The notes: generated by a model from the letters alone, not told the origin. 64,000 bases of DNA from Marinomonas ostreistagni (GCF_016888445.1 NZ_JAFEKF010000006.1:49681-113680), one strand, 5' to 3'. Positions 17,818 to 25,897 are shown, counted from the stretch's first letter. Numbers and translations: made by a program.

Positions 17818-18025
17818 AATTCGCTACCTCCAATCGGACAAGGCTAAGTATAGACGCTGTGTTTTTAATCACCAGCTCCGACCTTTACAGGCAATTTGTA
17901 CGCAAAGCCTGCTCCCTGCGCTTGAATCCGTTCTGTGAACTGATGTAAGTTTGTGCAAATATATTTAAGAATTAGCGCAACCTGCCGTTACGCTGATTAT
18001 TACTGACGTTTAAGGCTTATTTGCT

Positions 18026-18223
18026 ATGAATAATAAATGGATTTTTGCGTTGCTCGGTGTTGTTTCAGTGGCTCTATCAGGTTGTACCTATAATCACTTC
18101 TATCAACATGAACCTAACAGTCGCGTCATTATTCCTTATCAGCCAATGTACTCACCGGCACCTGCACAAGCCGCTGAGCCGATCGAAACCACTGAAAAAA
18201 CCGTTATTTACCGCGTCCACTAA
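18026..18223 (+). CDS. Small lipoprotein upstream of flgP
   Basis: A 65-aa predicted lipoprotein: signal peptide 1-18, lipobox LSGC, mature part of about 47 residues rich in Tyr/Pro (NHFYQHEPNSRVIIPYQPMY). I do not recognise a family. It starts a co-directional run (lipoprotein, flgP, flgT and four more genes) and lies 37 bp before flgP, so a role in the same outer-membrane flagellar structure is possible but inferred. Confidence 0.72.
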   Translation: MNNKWIFALLGVVSVALSGCTYNHFYQHEPNSRVIIPYQPMYSPAPAQAAEPIETTEKTVIYRVH

Positions 18224-18260
18224 CAGGTAATTCACGAAAGTATTAGCAACAGGAGTTCCC

Positions 18261-18914
18261 ATGAACCTTTCCCTCAAACTGCTTACTATTACTGGCGCAG
18301 CATTACTTGTCAGTGCTTGTACGACTAGCCACTATGGCTCTAACTGCCGCACGAGTGCGCCATGCAGTGCCGGTCAAAATCCTGACATCATCGTACAGTC
18401 AGCCGCCCCCATGATGCAGGCCCAGCCACAAGCGCAACAACGTAAAGTGACGCGTGAAACGGAAGTGATTGACGTTATGCCTCGTGAGCCGATTGTGGTG
18501 CGCACCACAGGTTACTCGGCACCGATGACCAATAGCTCTTTTAGTCCAGCGCAGCGTCGTCTGATGACGATGCGTGGTTCTAAGCTGGATGCTTACCGTA
18601 ACCTTGCTGAGCGTGTGTACGGTATCGATATCAGCAGTAACAACTCGGTCAGTAACATGGTCGCACAGCATGATGAGATTCGTGCCTATGTTGATGCCTA
18701 CCTAGTGGGCGCCAAAGTCGTTTCGCAACGAGAACTAGCCGATGGCACCTTTGAAACCGTGGTTGAGTTAGCGCTGAAAGAAAACTTCCGCCAGTGTGTT
18801 AGCTCTGTCGCAGCGATGCGCTCTGATCCAAATTGCTTAATGAACAACAATTACAGCACCAGCGCGAGCGTGCCAAAACCGGAACGTCCGTCTTCATTCT
18901 ATAGCGTGCAGTAA
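18261..18914 (+). CDS. flgP: Flagellar outer-membrane-associated lipoprotein FlgP (LPP20 family)
   Basis: A 217-aa lipoprotein (lipobox VSAC at about residues 17-20) with a low-complexity linker and a C-terminal LPP20/FlgP domain: RRLMTMRGSKLDAYRNLAERVYGIDISSN through DAYLVGAKVVSQRELADGTFETVVELAL. In Vibrio FlgP forms the basal-disk/H-ring layer around the sodium-driven motor. AGGAG precedes the ATG. The stop shares one base with the flgT start, so the two are coupled. The usual partner FlgO is not seen here. Confidence 0.87.
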   Translation: MNLSLKLLTITGAALLVSACTTSHYGSNCRTSAPCSAGQNPDIIVQSAAPMMQAQPQAQQRKVTRETEVIDVMPREPIVVRTTGYSAPMTNSSFSPAQRRLMTMRGSKLDAYRNLAERVYGIDISSNNSVSNMVAQHDEIRAYVDAYLVGAKVVSQRELADGTFETVVELALKENFRQCVSSVAAMRSDPNCLMNNNYSTSASVPKPERPSSFYSVQ

Positions 18915-20110
18915 TGCTAAAAATTCTTCTCTCTAGTGCACTACTTGTGCTGAGCAGCGTCGCGCTCAGCCAAGTCATCGAGGCCCAAGGTGAAGCGGTG
19001 ATTTATGATAACGACATCGACGATGCTCGTTATCGCGCCACCCAGCAAGCTATCAAACAAGCCACCTTACAAGCCAGCGCTCGAGTGCGCTCCAACGACC
19101 TACTCAGCAATACCAGCGTTGACTCCAAAATGTCGATGCAGTCCGCAGGGCGCGCCAACAATGTCAAACTGATCAATGAGCGCATCATCCACGATGATTT
19201 ACTGGCTGTCACCATCCGCACCAATATTACGCCTGAGAGCATGTGCGATAATGGCACGCTCAACCCATACATCAAATCCGTCGGCGTCACAGGTTTCGCC
19301 CTGCAAAAAGTACAACAAGCACGCCTTGGCGGACTGGACAACATTGGCCGTGAACTACCTAAAAGCTTTGCCGCTGAAATCAATCGCCAAGGCTACCTGC
19401 GTGCGCTGACGTCAACCAACCTGCGCATCTACCCTGACCTCATCAACGCCCCCACTTCGACTAACAACGATGGTTCCCTAACTGACGTTGCCCGCATTGG
19501 CGAAGAGCTTGGCGTACAGTACGTGGTCAGTGGTGTAATACGCGATATTAGCGAAGTCTACGAGCAGCACCCGGATCAAAAAACACCGCTCAATTCCCTT
19601 ATTGGTTGGGCCAACAAAGAAGATGGCCAGCGTATTTTTGACATTGACCTATATATGTACGATGGCTTTAGCGGTGCCCTGATTTTTCAGCACAATTATC
19701 GTGAAGTTGGCAATTGGGACATTAATGAGACGCGCAAAGTTGGCTTTGGCAGCCCACGCTTTTGGTCAACCCATTACGGTAAAGTCGTCGCACAAACACT
19801 AAGATCCATGGCCCTAGATGCCAGCGAAGACCTAAACTGCCAACCTTTTGTCGCCAACATCTTCCGTACCGAGGGCACAAAGATTTATATTAACGCAGGC
19901 GCAACCTCAGGCCTGAAAAAAGGCGACCAGTTCCAAGTGTATCGTCGCTATGAGATATTTGATCAATTACAAAATGCGCAAACACAGCTCAACAATGCCA
20001 ATATCAATGTTACTATTACGCAAGTTCAGCCTAACTTCGCTATTGGCGAACTCGCGGTGGAAGCGCGAATTTTAAACGTACAACAACAAGATGTTGTGAT
20101 TGCCTGGTAA
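18914..20110 (+). CDS. flgT: Flagellar assembly protein FlgT (H-ring)
   Basis: A 398-aa secreted protein with a signal peptide (about 1-20, ending ALSQ), an N-terminal domain (VIEAQGEAVIYDNDIDDARYRATQQAIKQATLQA), a central domain (NTITPESMCDNG-like region through RNRQGYLRAL) and a C-terminal domain about 300-398 with GAGATSGLKKGDQFQVYRR-type sequence (NAGATSGLKKGDQF). FlgT is needed for H-ring formation and stator (MotX/MotY) assembly in Vibrio polar flagella. Coupled to flgP by a one-base overlap. Confidence 0.87.
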   Translation: MLKILLSSALLVLSSVALSQVIEAQGEAVIYDNDIDDARYRATQQAIKQATLQASARVRSNDLLSNTSVDSKMSMQSAGRANNVKLINERIIHDDLLAVTIRTNITPESMCDNGTLNPYIKSVGVTGFALQKVQQARLGGLDNIGRELPKSFAAEINRQGYLRALTSTNLRIYPDLINAPTSTNNDGSLTDVARIGEELGVQYVVSGVIRDISEVYEQHPDQKTPLNSLIGWANKEDGQRIFDIDLYMYDGFSGALIFQHNYREVGNWDINETRKVGFGSPRFWSTHYGKVVAQTLRSMALDASEDLNCQPFVANIFRTEGTKIYINAGATSGLKKGDQFQVYRRYEIFDQLQNAQTQLNNANINVTITQVQPNFAIGELAVEARILNVQQQDVVIAW

Positions 20111-20157
20111 ATACATAAAATCAGGGCACCACGCATCGAGCTAGGATTAGAGTTTTT

Positions 20158-20382
20158 ATGAACAACGAATTATTACACCACCTTGAGCAACGCATCACTG
20201 CTGCTGTCGAAGAAATCGCGACATTGCGTCAACGCATCCAAGAGCTTGAAATGCAAAACTACGAGCTATCTGAAGAGCGTGACGAGCTAAATAACAAGCT
20301 AAGCCAGAGCAGTGAGCAACAAGCGAACTGGGAAAACAGCCTAAATGACATGCTGAATAAGCTAAACCAACTGGATCAGTAG
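20158..20382 (+). CDS. ZapB-like/TIGR02449-type small coiled-coil protein
   Basis: A 74-aa protein that is almost entirely coiled coil: heptad leucines through LHHLEQRITAAVEEI, ATLRQRIQELEMQNYELSE and ERDELNNKLSQ. Size and sequence resemble ZapB and the related TIGR02449 family, which support Z-ring organisation, but such coils are weak evidence for function. No ZapA gene is adjacent. It lies between flgT (47 bp) and the barrel gene (7 bp). Confidence 0.68.
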   Translation: MNNELLHHLEQRITAAVEEIATLRQRIQELEMQNYELSEERDELNNKLSQSSEQQANWENSLNDMLNKLNQLDQ

Positions 20383-20389
20383 AGCTCTC

Positions 20390-20854
20390 ATGAAAAAATT
20401 TGTTACAGCGGCACTTCTTCTAGCAGGAGCGACCAGCGCAGTGGCCGCTGGACAATTTTCGCCTCTCGTCTCCTACGAAAACATTTTCAGTGAGCCAAGC
20501 GACAGCGTCGACAGTACCTCAGGCATTGTTCGCGCCAACATGGAGTACAGCTTTCCAAGAAGTCTAGCGCTATACGGTGGCTTGGCTTTTGCTGATCGCG
20601 ACAGCGTAGAAACCGCCGTCAACGTCGGCGCCCGCTTCTATAGCACACAACCTCTACTTAATAACCAAGTGCCGGTTTGGGGTTACTTGGGTGCCGGGGT
20701 AGATTTTTGGGATCACGCCGCTTTTTATCCAGAAGTTGGCCTACGCTTTGGCATTACCGACCAAGCCCGCTTAGACGTATTTGTTCGCACTTACAATAGC
20801 AATGATCTAGGCATCGATGATCACACCTCACTTGGCGTTGGACTGACTTTTTAA
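20390..20854 (+). CDS. Outer-membrane beta-barrel protein (YfaZ-like)
   Basis: A 154-aa protein with a signal peptide (1-19, cleavage after AVAA), then alternating amphipathic strands (RANMEYSFPRSLALYGGLAFAD, VNVGARFYS, VWGYLGAGVDFW, FYPEVGLRFGI) and a C-terminal aromatic (F154, VGVGLTF-type end), as expected for a small eight-stranded barrel inserted by BAM. It resembles the YfaZ family of outer-membrane proteins; function unknown. Confidence 0.72.
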   Translation: MKKFVTAALLLAGATSAVAAGQFSPLVSYENIFSEPSDSVDSTSGIVRANMEYSFPRSLALYGGLAFADRDSVETAVNVGARFYSTQPLLNNQVPVWGYLGAGVDFWDHAAFYPEVGLRFGITDQARLDVFVRTYNSNDLGIDDHTSLGVGLTF

Positions 20855-20859
20855 GCGTC

Positions 20860-21054
20860 ATGAAAGTGTTTTCAATATTAGTCACCAGCACAGTCCTTTG
20901 CGTCGTTACCGTTGCTTTATTTAGCATGTATCGCTTAGGTCAGGCTTCTGCTCCGGTAGACATCGTCTTACCCACCACTGAGCAGCTAAATGAAATGGTT
21001 GGCCGCACCAACACTCCACGCATCCCAATTACGCCGACTGTAGCAGGAAACTAA
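20860..21054 (+). CDS. Small single-span membrane protein
   Basis: A 64-aa protein with one N-terminal transmembrane helix (about 5-26) and a short Pro/Thr-rich periplasmic tail (TPRIPITPTVAGN). No family recognised. It starts 5 bp after the barrel gene and ends 3 bp before the ProQ-domain gene, so it is certainly in the same transcription unit. Confidence 0.6.
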   Translation: MKVFSILVTSTVLCVVTVALFSMYRLGQASAPVDIVLPTTEQLNEMVGRTNTPRIPITPTVAGN

Positions 21055-21057
21055 CCT

Positions 21058-22011
21058 ATGGATCGCCTAATACAAGCTCTTGAGGAACAAGTGGATCGCT
21101 TGATGCAGCAATTAAAAGACGCTCATCAAGAGATAGAGCGTTTAAAAAGCACGCAAGCATCCCCATCTAGTTCCCCAAGTGATGCTACATTGGATTTACT
21201 GTCATCCATGTCGAAGCATTCCACTGAAGAGCAATTGCAATTGTATATTGAAGACTCTTTAGATTTATTGTCACCGCCAGCAAACACACAAGCGCATGAC
21301 GATTTAGAGCAACAACTGAACTTTGACCTTCTTCATCATGAAGTAGACCCTCAGCCAACTGAAGATAACGAAAAAACGAAAGAATCTCCTATGACTACTG
21401 AACAAAACCCAACCTCTACCGCTGAACACCAAGAGACCGCTGCTGCGACTGACGTTGAGCAAACTCAAGCTAGCGCACCAACAAGCGACACTCCTGAGAA
21501 ACCAGCACTCAGTGCCGAGGAGAAACGTCGTCAAAAGAATCAGAAGAACAACCGTCGTCTGATTCGTCTACTAGAAGAGCGCTACCCGAAAGCGTTTGAC
21601 TGGAACAACCCACGTCCTCTTAAAGTTGGCATCGACAAAGACATGGTATTGGATGAAGAATTCAACGCCAGCAAACAAAAGCGCGCTATGGCTGCCTACG
21701 TGCGCTCAGATCGCTACAAAAAATGCTTACAGTCTGGTCAACCGCGTATCGACCTTGAAGGTAACCCAGTAAGCGACGAGCCAGCACTACCAAATACTCA
21801 AAAGCCAGCTGAGACGAAAAAGCCTGCACCTAAGAGCAAACCTAAACAAGCTCGTCCACAAGGTGGCGCACAAGGCAAAGGCAAGCCTAAATCAGGCAAT
21901 CGCCCTAACAACAAACCAAAAGCACAGCCAAAAGAAGACGCGCAATTTGAGAACATGAGCCAAGAAGAGCGCATGCAGGCAAAATTATCGCAACTTCTTA
22001 ATAAAAAATAG
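21058..22011 (+). CDS. proQ: ProQ/FinO-domain RNA-binding protein with N-terminal coiled coil
   Basis: A 317-aa protein. Order: coiled coil (residues 1-32), acidic Ser/Gln-rich linker (33-155), ProQ/FinO domain (about 156-240; NNRRLIRLLEERYPKAF, RPLKVGIDKDMV, KRAMAAYVRSDRYKKCL), then a Lys/Pro/Gln-rich basic tail (245-317). ProQ proteins bind structured sRNAs and mRNA 3' ends. AGGAAA precedes the ATG at 21058, supporting the long form; an internal in-frame ATG at 21391 would give a conventional ProQ of about 206 aa. A tRNA-Tyr gene with its own promoter follows 53 bp later. Confidence 0.88.
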   Translation: MDRLIQALEEQVDRLMQQLKDAHQEIERLKSTQASPSSSPSDATLDLLSSMSKHSTEEQLQLYIEDSLDLLSPPANTQAHDDLEQQLNFDLLHHEVDPQPTEDNEKTKESPMTTEQNPTSTAEHQETAAATDVEQTQASAPTSDTPEKPALSAEEKRRQKNQKNNRRLIRLLEERYPKAFDWNNPRPLKVGIDKDMVLDEEFNASKQKRAMAAYVRSDRYKKCLQSGQPRIDLEGNPVSDEPALPNTQKPAETKKPAPKSKPKQARPQGGAQGKGKPKSGNRPNNKPKAQPKEDAQFENMSQEERMQAKLSQLLNKK

Positions 22012-22020
22012 AAAAAAGGG

Positions 22021-22049
22021 TTTACAAGGGGCGGGGCTATAAGTAATAT
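22021..22049 (+). promoter_or_regulatory. Predicted promoter of tRNA-Tyr
   Basis: TTTACA (22021-22026) and TAATAT (22044-22049) are separated by 17 bp and followed by the GC-rich discriminator TGCCTCGCTG, typical of stringently controlled stable-RNA promoters. The tRNA 5' end is 16 bp downstream. Confidence 0.6.
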
Positions 22050-22064
22050 ATGCCTCGCTGCTGT

Positions 22065-22148
<84 letters not shown>

Positions 22149-22730
22149 TTTTTCTTTTCTTCTTTATTCCGTCCGGAATAACTATTTTCCAAACCTATTA
22201 TTAATGCACGCAATTTACAGTCACTACTGTATCTTCTACTCTGCCTCTTAATCTCTTGCAACTACAACAAACACACCACCACAAACCGAATACAGCCCAC
22301 ATACAAACGTCAGCCTAAAGCTTTCTGACAAGCGCCATAAACCATCTGCACAGACAACCACTACCCAGCAATAAATCACTCACACAACTTATCTCAGCCC
22401 CACTCACACCACAAAAGCTCCCTCAAACCAACAAGGCCACAACACTTTTTAAAGCCACATTAAAGCCATTCCAGGCAAGCGTTAGAGCGTTAGAGCGTTA
22501 GAGCGTTAGAGCGTTAGAGCGTTAGAGCGTTAGAGCGTTAGAGCGTTAGAGCGTTAGAGCGTTAGAGCGTTAGAGCGTTAGAGCGTTAGAGCGTTAGAGC
22601 GTTAGAGCGTTAGAGCGTTAGAGCGTTAGAGCGTTAGATAGGATCAAAGAGATTTGCACGAAAAAGCAAAGGAAATTAAATAAAGAAAGATAAAACAGGA
22701 AAAGAGAGAAACTAAGAGAAGAGATACTAA
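22149..22730. other. Gene-free spacer with octanucleotide satellite
   Basis: About 580 bp between the tRNA-Tyr gene and the convergent tRNA array. No credible coding region: the open frames overlapping its edges are read-through of tRNA sequence. Left third is CA-rich low-complexity DNA, the middle is the GCGTTAGA satellite, and the right end (22660-22730) is purine-rich on the plus strand, giving a T-rich trailer to the minus-strand tRNA transcript. I see no hairpin terminator for either side. Confidence 0.7.
22479..22638. repeat. Tandem repeat (GCGTTAGA) x 20
   Basis: Twenty exact, uninterrupted copies of the octamer GCGTTAGA (160 bp). Because 8 is not a multiple of 3, every frame meets TAG on the plus strand and TAA on the minus strand, so the array is non-coding. 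Perfect copies imply recent slippage expansion. Confidence 0.98.
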
Positions 22731-22807
22731 TGGGGTGGACGATGGGGCTCGAACCCACGACCGATGGAATCACAATCCATAGCTCTACCAACTGAGCTAC
22801 GCCCACC
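22731..22807 (-). tRNA. tRNA-His (GUG), copy 1
   Basis: Anticodon GTG in GGATTGTGATTCC; extra 5' G(-1) opposite discriminator C, as required in tRNA-His; CCA encoded. Last gene of the 11-tRNA minus-strand array. Identical to the copy at 23423-23499. Confidence 0.96.
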
Positions 22808-22825
22808 ATATAGTATTAGTAACAT

Positions 22826-22901
22826 TGGCTCCCTGAACTGGACTCGAACCAGTGACCCAATGATTAACAGTCATTTGCTCTACCAACTGAGCTATCAGGG
22901 A
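22826..22901 (-). tRNA. tRNA-Asn (GUU), copy 1
   Basis: Anticodon GTT in GACTGTTAATC, acceptor TCCCTGA/TCAGGGA with discriminator G and encoded CCA. Same sequence as the copies at 23218-23293 and 23603-23678. Confidence 0.96.
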
Positions 22902-22930
22902 ACAGCAAAACCCGCACAAGGGCAGGTAAA

Positions 22931-23021
22931 TGGCGGAGGAGGAGAGATTCGAACTCTCGGAAGGCTATTAACCTTCGCCGGTTTTCAAGACCGGTGCATT
23001 CAACCGCTCTGCCACCCCTCC
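22931..23021 (-). tRNA. tRNA-Ser (UGA), copy 1
   Basis: Class II tRNA of 91 nt with a long variable arm, anticodon TGA in CGGTCTTGAAAACCG, discriminator G, CCA encoded. Same sequence as the copy at 23723-23813. Confidence 0.96.
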
Positions 23022-23032
23022 GTATATCAAAG

Positions 23033-23108
23033 TGGTGGGTCGTACTGGATTCGAACCAGTGACCAATTGATTAAAAGTCAACTGCTCTACCAACTGAGCT
23101 AACGACCC
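23033..23108 (-). tRNA. tRNA-Lys (UUU), copy 1
   Basis: Anticodon TTT in GACTTTTAATC, acceptor GGGTCGT/ACGACCC, CCA encoded. Same sequence as the copy at 23333-23408. Confidence 0.96.
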
Positions 23109-23137
23109 GCACATTTGAATTTTTACCCTAATTTGAC

Positions 23138-23214
23138 TGGTCGGAGTAGAGGGATTCGAACCCCCGACATCCTGCTCCCAAAGCAGGCGCGCTACCAGAC
23201 TGCGCTATACTCCG
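23138..23214 (-). tRNA. tRNA-Pro (UGG), copy 1
   Basis: Anticodon TGG in CTGCTTTGGGAGCAG, acceptor CGGAGTA/TACTCCG, CCA encoded. Only 3 nt follow tRNA-Asn copy 2 upstream in transcription. Confidence 0.96.
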
Positions 23215-23217
23215 AAA

Positions 23218-23293
23218 TGGCTCCCTGAACTGGACTCGAACCAGTGACCCAATGATTAACAGTCATTTGCTCTACCAACTGAGCTATCAGGGA
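23218..23293 (-). tRNA. tRNA-Asn (GUU), copy 2
   Basis: Same as copy 1, anticodon GTT and encoded CCA. It forms a tight Asn-Pro pair with the gene at 23138-23214. Confidence 0.96.
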
Positions 23294-23332
23294 ATAGTCA
23301 AAAAACAGAAATAAAATTTCTGTATCATAACT

Positions 23333-23408
23333 TGGTGGGTCGTACTGGATTCGAACCAGTGACCAATTGATTAAAAGTCAACTGCTCTACCAACTGAGCT
23401 AACGACCC
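23333..23408 (-). tRNA. tRNA-Lys (UUU), copy 2
   Basis: Same as copy 1, anticodon TTT and encoded CCA. It follows tRNA-His copy 2 by 14 nt in transcription. Confidence 0.96.
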
Positions 23409-23422
23409 AAGTTATGCGGTAA

Positions 23423-23499
23423 TGGGGTGGACGATGGGGCTCGAACCCACGACCGATGGAATCACAATCCATAGCTCTACCAACTGAGCTACGCCCACC
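23423..23499 (-). tRNA. tRNA-His (GUG), copy 2
   Basis: Same as copy 1, including G(-1), anticodon GTG and encoded CCA. Confidence 0.96.
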
Positions 23500-23523
23500 A
23501 TTACCATTAGATTTTAAAATTAG

Positions 23524-23600
23524 TGGTCGGAGTAGAGGGATTCGAACCCCCGACATCCTGCTCCCAAAGCAGGCGCGCTACCAGACTGCGCTATACTCCG
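23524..23600 (-). tRNA. tRNA-Pro (UGG), copy 2
   Basis: Same as copy 1, anticodon TGG and encoded CCA. Two nt separate it from tRNA-Asn copy 3 upstream. Confidence 0.96.
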
Positions 23601-23602
23601 AA

Positions 23603-23678
23603 TGGCTCCCTGAACTGGACTCGAACCAGTGACCCAATGATTAACAGTCATTTGCTCTACCAACTGAGCTATCAGGGA
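23603..23678 (-). tRNA. tRNA-Asn (GUU), copy 3
   Basis: Same as copies 1 and 2, anticodon GTT and encoded CCA. Confidence 0.96.
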
Positions 23679-23722
23679 ATTACTAATTTTTAACTCGCTT
23701 CAGACCAGATCCAAATAGGAAA

Positions 23723-23813
23723 TGGCGGAGGAGGAGAGATTCGAACTCTCGGAAGGCTATTAACCTTCGCCGGTTTTCAAGACCGGTGCATTCAACCGCT
23801 CTGCCACCCCTCC
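23723..23813 (-). tRNA. tRNA-Ser (UGA), copy 2
   Basis: First gene of the 11-tRNA minus-strand array, same sequence as copy 1 with long variable arm and anticodon TGA. A predicted promoter lies 16 bp upstream. Confidence 0.96.
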
Positions 23814-23829
23814 GTTGCGAGCGAGGTGT

Positions 23830-23857
23830 ATATTACGGATTCTAAATTTCAGTGCAA
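23830..23857 (-). promoter_or_regulatory. Predicted promoter of the 11-tRNA array
   Basis: On the minus strand TTGCAC (23857-23852) and TAATAT (23835-23830) are 16 bp apart, followed by CACCTCGCTCG. The -10 and the CCTCGCT discriminator are the same as those before tRNA-Tyr at 22044. Confidence 0.55.
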
Positions 23858-23865
23858 CACTTTTT

Positions 23866-24939
23866 TTAATTTTTTTTAATTTTTTCCGTCACATAGCGCT
23901 GATCATCGCCAGGGGTAATCCAGACGTTGGAGAACCAATAGTACTGCTGCCCAGTCACATCCGGCATGGTGCAGTTAATACGGCCTCGACCAACCGGAAA
24001 GGCCTGCTCAGCATGCACCTCAACGACATTCACTTCAGGCCAATCCAGCGTTGCCTTGCCCTGCCCTGACACATAACAAGCCAAGTCTTTTAAACGATAA
24101 TTGCCTTCTTTAAAGTTCAGCGTCATCGATACAGGCTCACCCGAAGCAAAATCACCACCATCGCTAAAGGATGCTAACGGCATCGGTTGCGCATTGAGCT
24201 TCACTTTTAAGGTCGAGAGTTTGGCGTAGTTACCTGCAGCAGGGAAACGCGGCAAATTAGTAAAATCAGAATCCTTGCTCACTACGCCCGATTGCTGCCC
24301 AAAGGCAATCATGCCCTGCTCTGCCATACGCTCACGCAACAGCTCATTGGATTCACCATAAGGATAGGCCAGCATGTTCGGTGATTGGCCGAGCTTCTCA
24401 TTAAGCAGTGTCTCGACACTAGACACTTCCTTTTCCATACGTGCTTGCCATTGCTCTAATGTTTCTCCTTCTAAGAGGCGCAACATATAAGGATGGCTCA
24501 CAGTATGATTGGCAAACACCGCACCAGATTGCTGCATTTCCTGCATTTGCGCCCACGTTAAAAAGCTACTGTGCCCTTGCTCGACCGGTCCAGTATTAAT
24601 AAAAACAGTAAAAGGAAAGTCATGCGCTTTTAACACGTCAAAGCCGTTGCTATAAATGTTGCGATAAGCATCATCAAACGTAATAGCAACCGCTTTCTCA
24701 GGCAGCGCCACACCGGCTTTTATGTCCTTTAATGCTTGCGCTAAATCGACCACCTCAAAGTTAGCTTCTTTAAGGTAATCCATATGCTGGCGAAACTCTT
24801 CCGGTGACACGGAGGTTGAGCGCGGCGTATTGGCATCCACATGGTGATATTGCAAAATCGGTAGATAGTCCTGCGCCACCGTCGTACCCGACACGCCCAG
24901 CGCCACACATAGCCACGAAATCTGTTTAAAAGAAGACAT
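23866..24939 (-). CDS. Periplasmic polysaccharide deacetylase (NodB family)
   Basis: A 357-aa secreted protein: signal peptide 1-22 (ending TVAQ), then a NodB/CE4 homology domain with the metal/catalytic motifs AITFDDAYRN (TFDD) and FANHTVSHPYML (HxxxH), and YPYGE. About the last 120 residues form an extra beta-rich domain (FASGEPVSMTLNFKEGNYRLKDLACYV). CE4 enzymes de-N-acetylate beta-1,6-GlcNAc, chitin oligomers or peptidoglycan; the substrate here is unknown. There is no pga-type operon around it. It reads away from nudC. Confidence 0.9.
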   Translation of the reverse strand: MSSFKQISWLCVALGVSGTTVAQDYLPILQYHHVDANTPRSTSVSPEEFRQHMDYLKEANFEVVDLAQALKDIKAGVALPEKAVAITFDDAYRNIYSNGFDVLKAHDFPFTVFINTGPVEQGHSSFLTWAQMQEMQQSGAVFANHTVSHPYMLRLLEGETLEQWQARMEKEVSSVETLLNEKLGQSPNMLAYPYGESNELLRERMAEQGMIAFGQQSGVVSKDSDFTNLPRFPAAGNYAKLSTLKVKLNAQPMPLASFSDGGDFASGEPVSMTLNFKEGNYRLKDLACYVSGQGKATLDWPEVNVVEVHAEQAFPVGRGRINCTMPDVTGQQYYWFSNVWITPGDDQRYVTEKIKKN

Positions 24940-25077
24940 ACTTCACCCTTCATCGCATAAAATTTATTCAGATTGTACGTCAATCCCGCCCCGACAGATA
25001 GCGCCCGCGGTGTAGCGGTTGCACCAAGCCCGCACTCAGAGTAGCTTAGAGCATTCATAGAATGAAACGAGTTTCTC

Positions 25078-25878
25078 ATGGTTGAAATAGGCACAAGCAC
25101 CCACCCTACACCGCACGCCGAAGCGCGCTATATTTTGCTGGCCAAACAAAAGATCCTCACTCACCAAGGTAACTTCTTGTTCACCTTGGCAGACTTTCAC
25201 CCCAGTGCTGACATGCACAGCGTCTTTTGTGGTCAGTTTGAAGGCAACGATATTTTCGTCTGTCGTTTTCCCCACACGCCCAAAGGCTTTCAAGAGCAAG
25301 GCCTACGTGACATGCTGTTTGAGTTAGATGACTACTATTACGGCCTACTAAGTCGCGCCCATCAATTAGCCACTTGGGATGCAGATCATCAGTTTTGCGG
25401 GCGTTGCGGTCATCCGCTGACAACCAAGCATCATAAAGAGCATGCTAAGTTATGTGGTAACTGTAACTTACGCCATTATCCACGCATCTCGCCTTGCATC
25501 ATTGTGTCGGTGCGCAAAGGCAACCAACTGCTACTGGCGCGCTCATTTGTCATGGAAGAAGGTCGCTATAGCAATATCGCGGGGTTTGTTGAAGCAGGCG
25601 AAACACTCGAACAAGCAGTGCAGCGTGAAGTCATGGAAGAAGTGGGCATTGAGATTCACAACATCCAATATATAGGCAGTCAGCCATGGTCGTTTCCACA
25701 TCAACTGATGGTGGGCTTTTACGCTGAATATCGCTCTGGCGAGCTATTCCCTGCGCCTGATGAGATCGCCGAGGCTGGCTGGTGGGATTACAACGACCTA
25801 CCTAATATTCCTAATCCGACCAGTATTTCTGGTCAGCTGATCTTGAGCCACGCTGAGAAAATCGCTCAAGAAGCGTGA
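25078..25878 (+). CDS. nudC: NADH pyrophosphatase / mRNA decapping Nudix hydrolase NudC
   Basis: Hydrolyses NADH to NMNH and AMP and removes NAD caps from RNA 5' ends. The 266-aa protein has an N-terminal domain, a zinc ribbon (C107, C110, C126, C129), a Nudix box beginning at G169 (GFVEAGETLEQAVQREVMEE) and the NudC-specific SQPWSFPHQLM array about 20 residues later (usual SQPWPFPxS). Divergent from the deacetylase; ends at a bidirectional terminator. Confidence 0.95.
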   Translation: MVEIGTSTHPTPHAEARYILLAKQKILTHQGNFLFTLADFHPSADMHSVFCGQFEGNDIFVCRFPHTPKGFQEQGLRDMLFELDDYYYGLLSRAHQLATWDADHQFCGRCGHPLTTKHHKEHAKLCGNCNLRHYPRISPCIIVSVRKGNQLLLARSFVMEEGRYSNIAGFVEAGETLEQAVQREVMEEVGIEIHNIQYIGSQPWSFPHQLMVGFYAEYRSGELFPAPDEIAEAGWWDYNDLPNIPNPTSISGQLILSHAEKIAQEA

Positions 25879-25897
25879 TGCTAAGATGCTCACCCAC

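Noticed and set aside
17840..18025. Sigma-54 or sigma-28 flagellar promoter upstream of the flgP run
   Set aside because: TAAGTTTGTGCAAAT is suggestive, but neither the GG-N10-GC pattern nor GCCGATAA at proper distance is present.
22479..22638. CRISPR-like or coding reading of the octamer array
   Set aside because: There are no spacers; the unit is 8 bp and contiguous, and stop codons occur in every frame on both strands.
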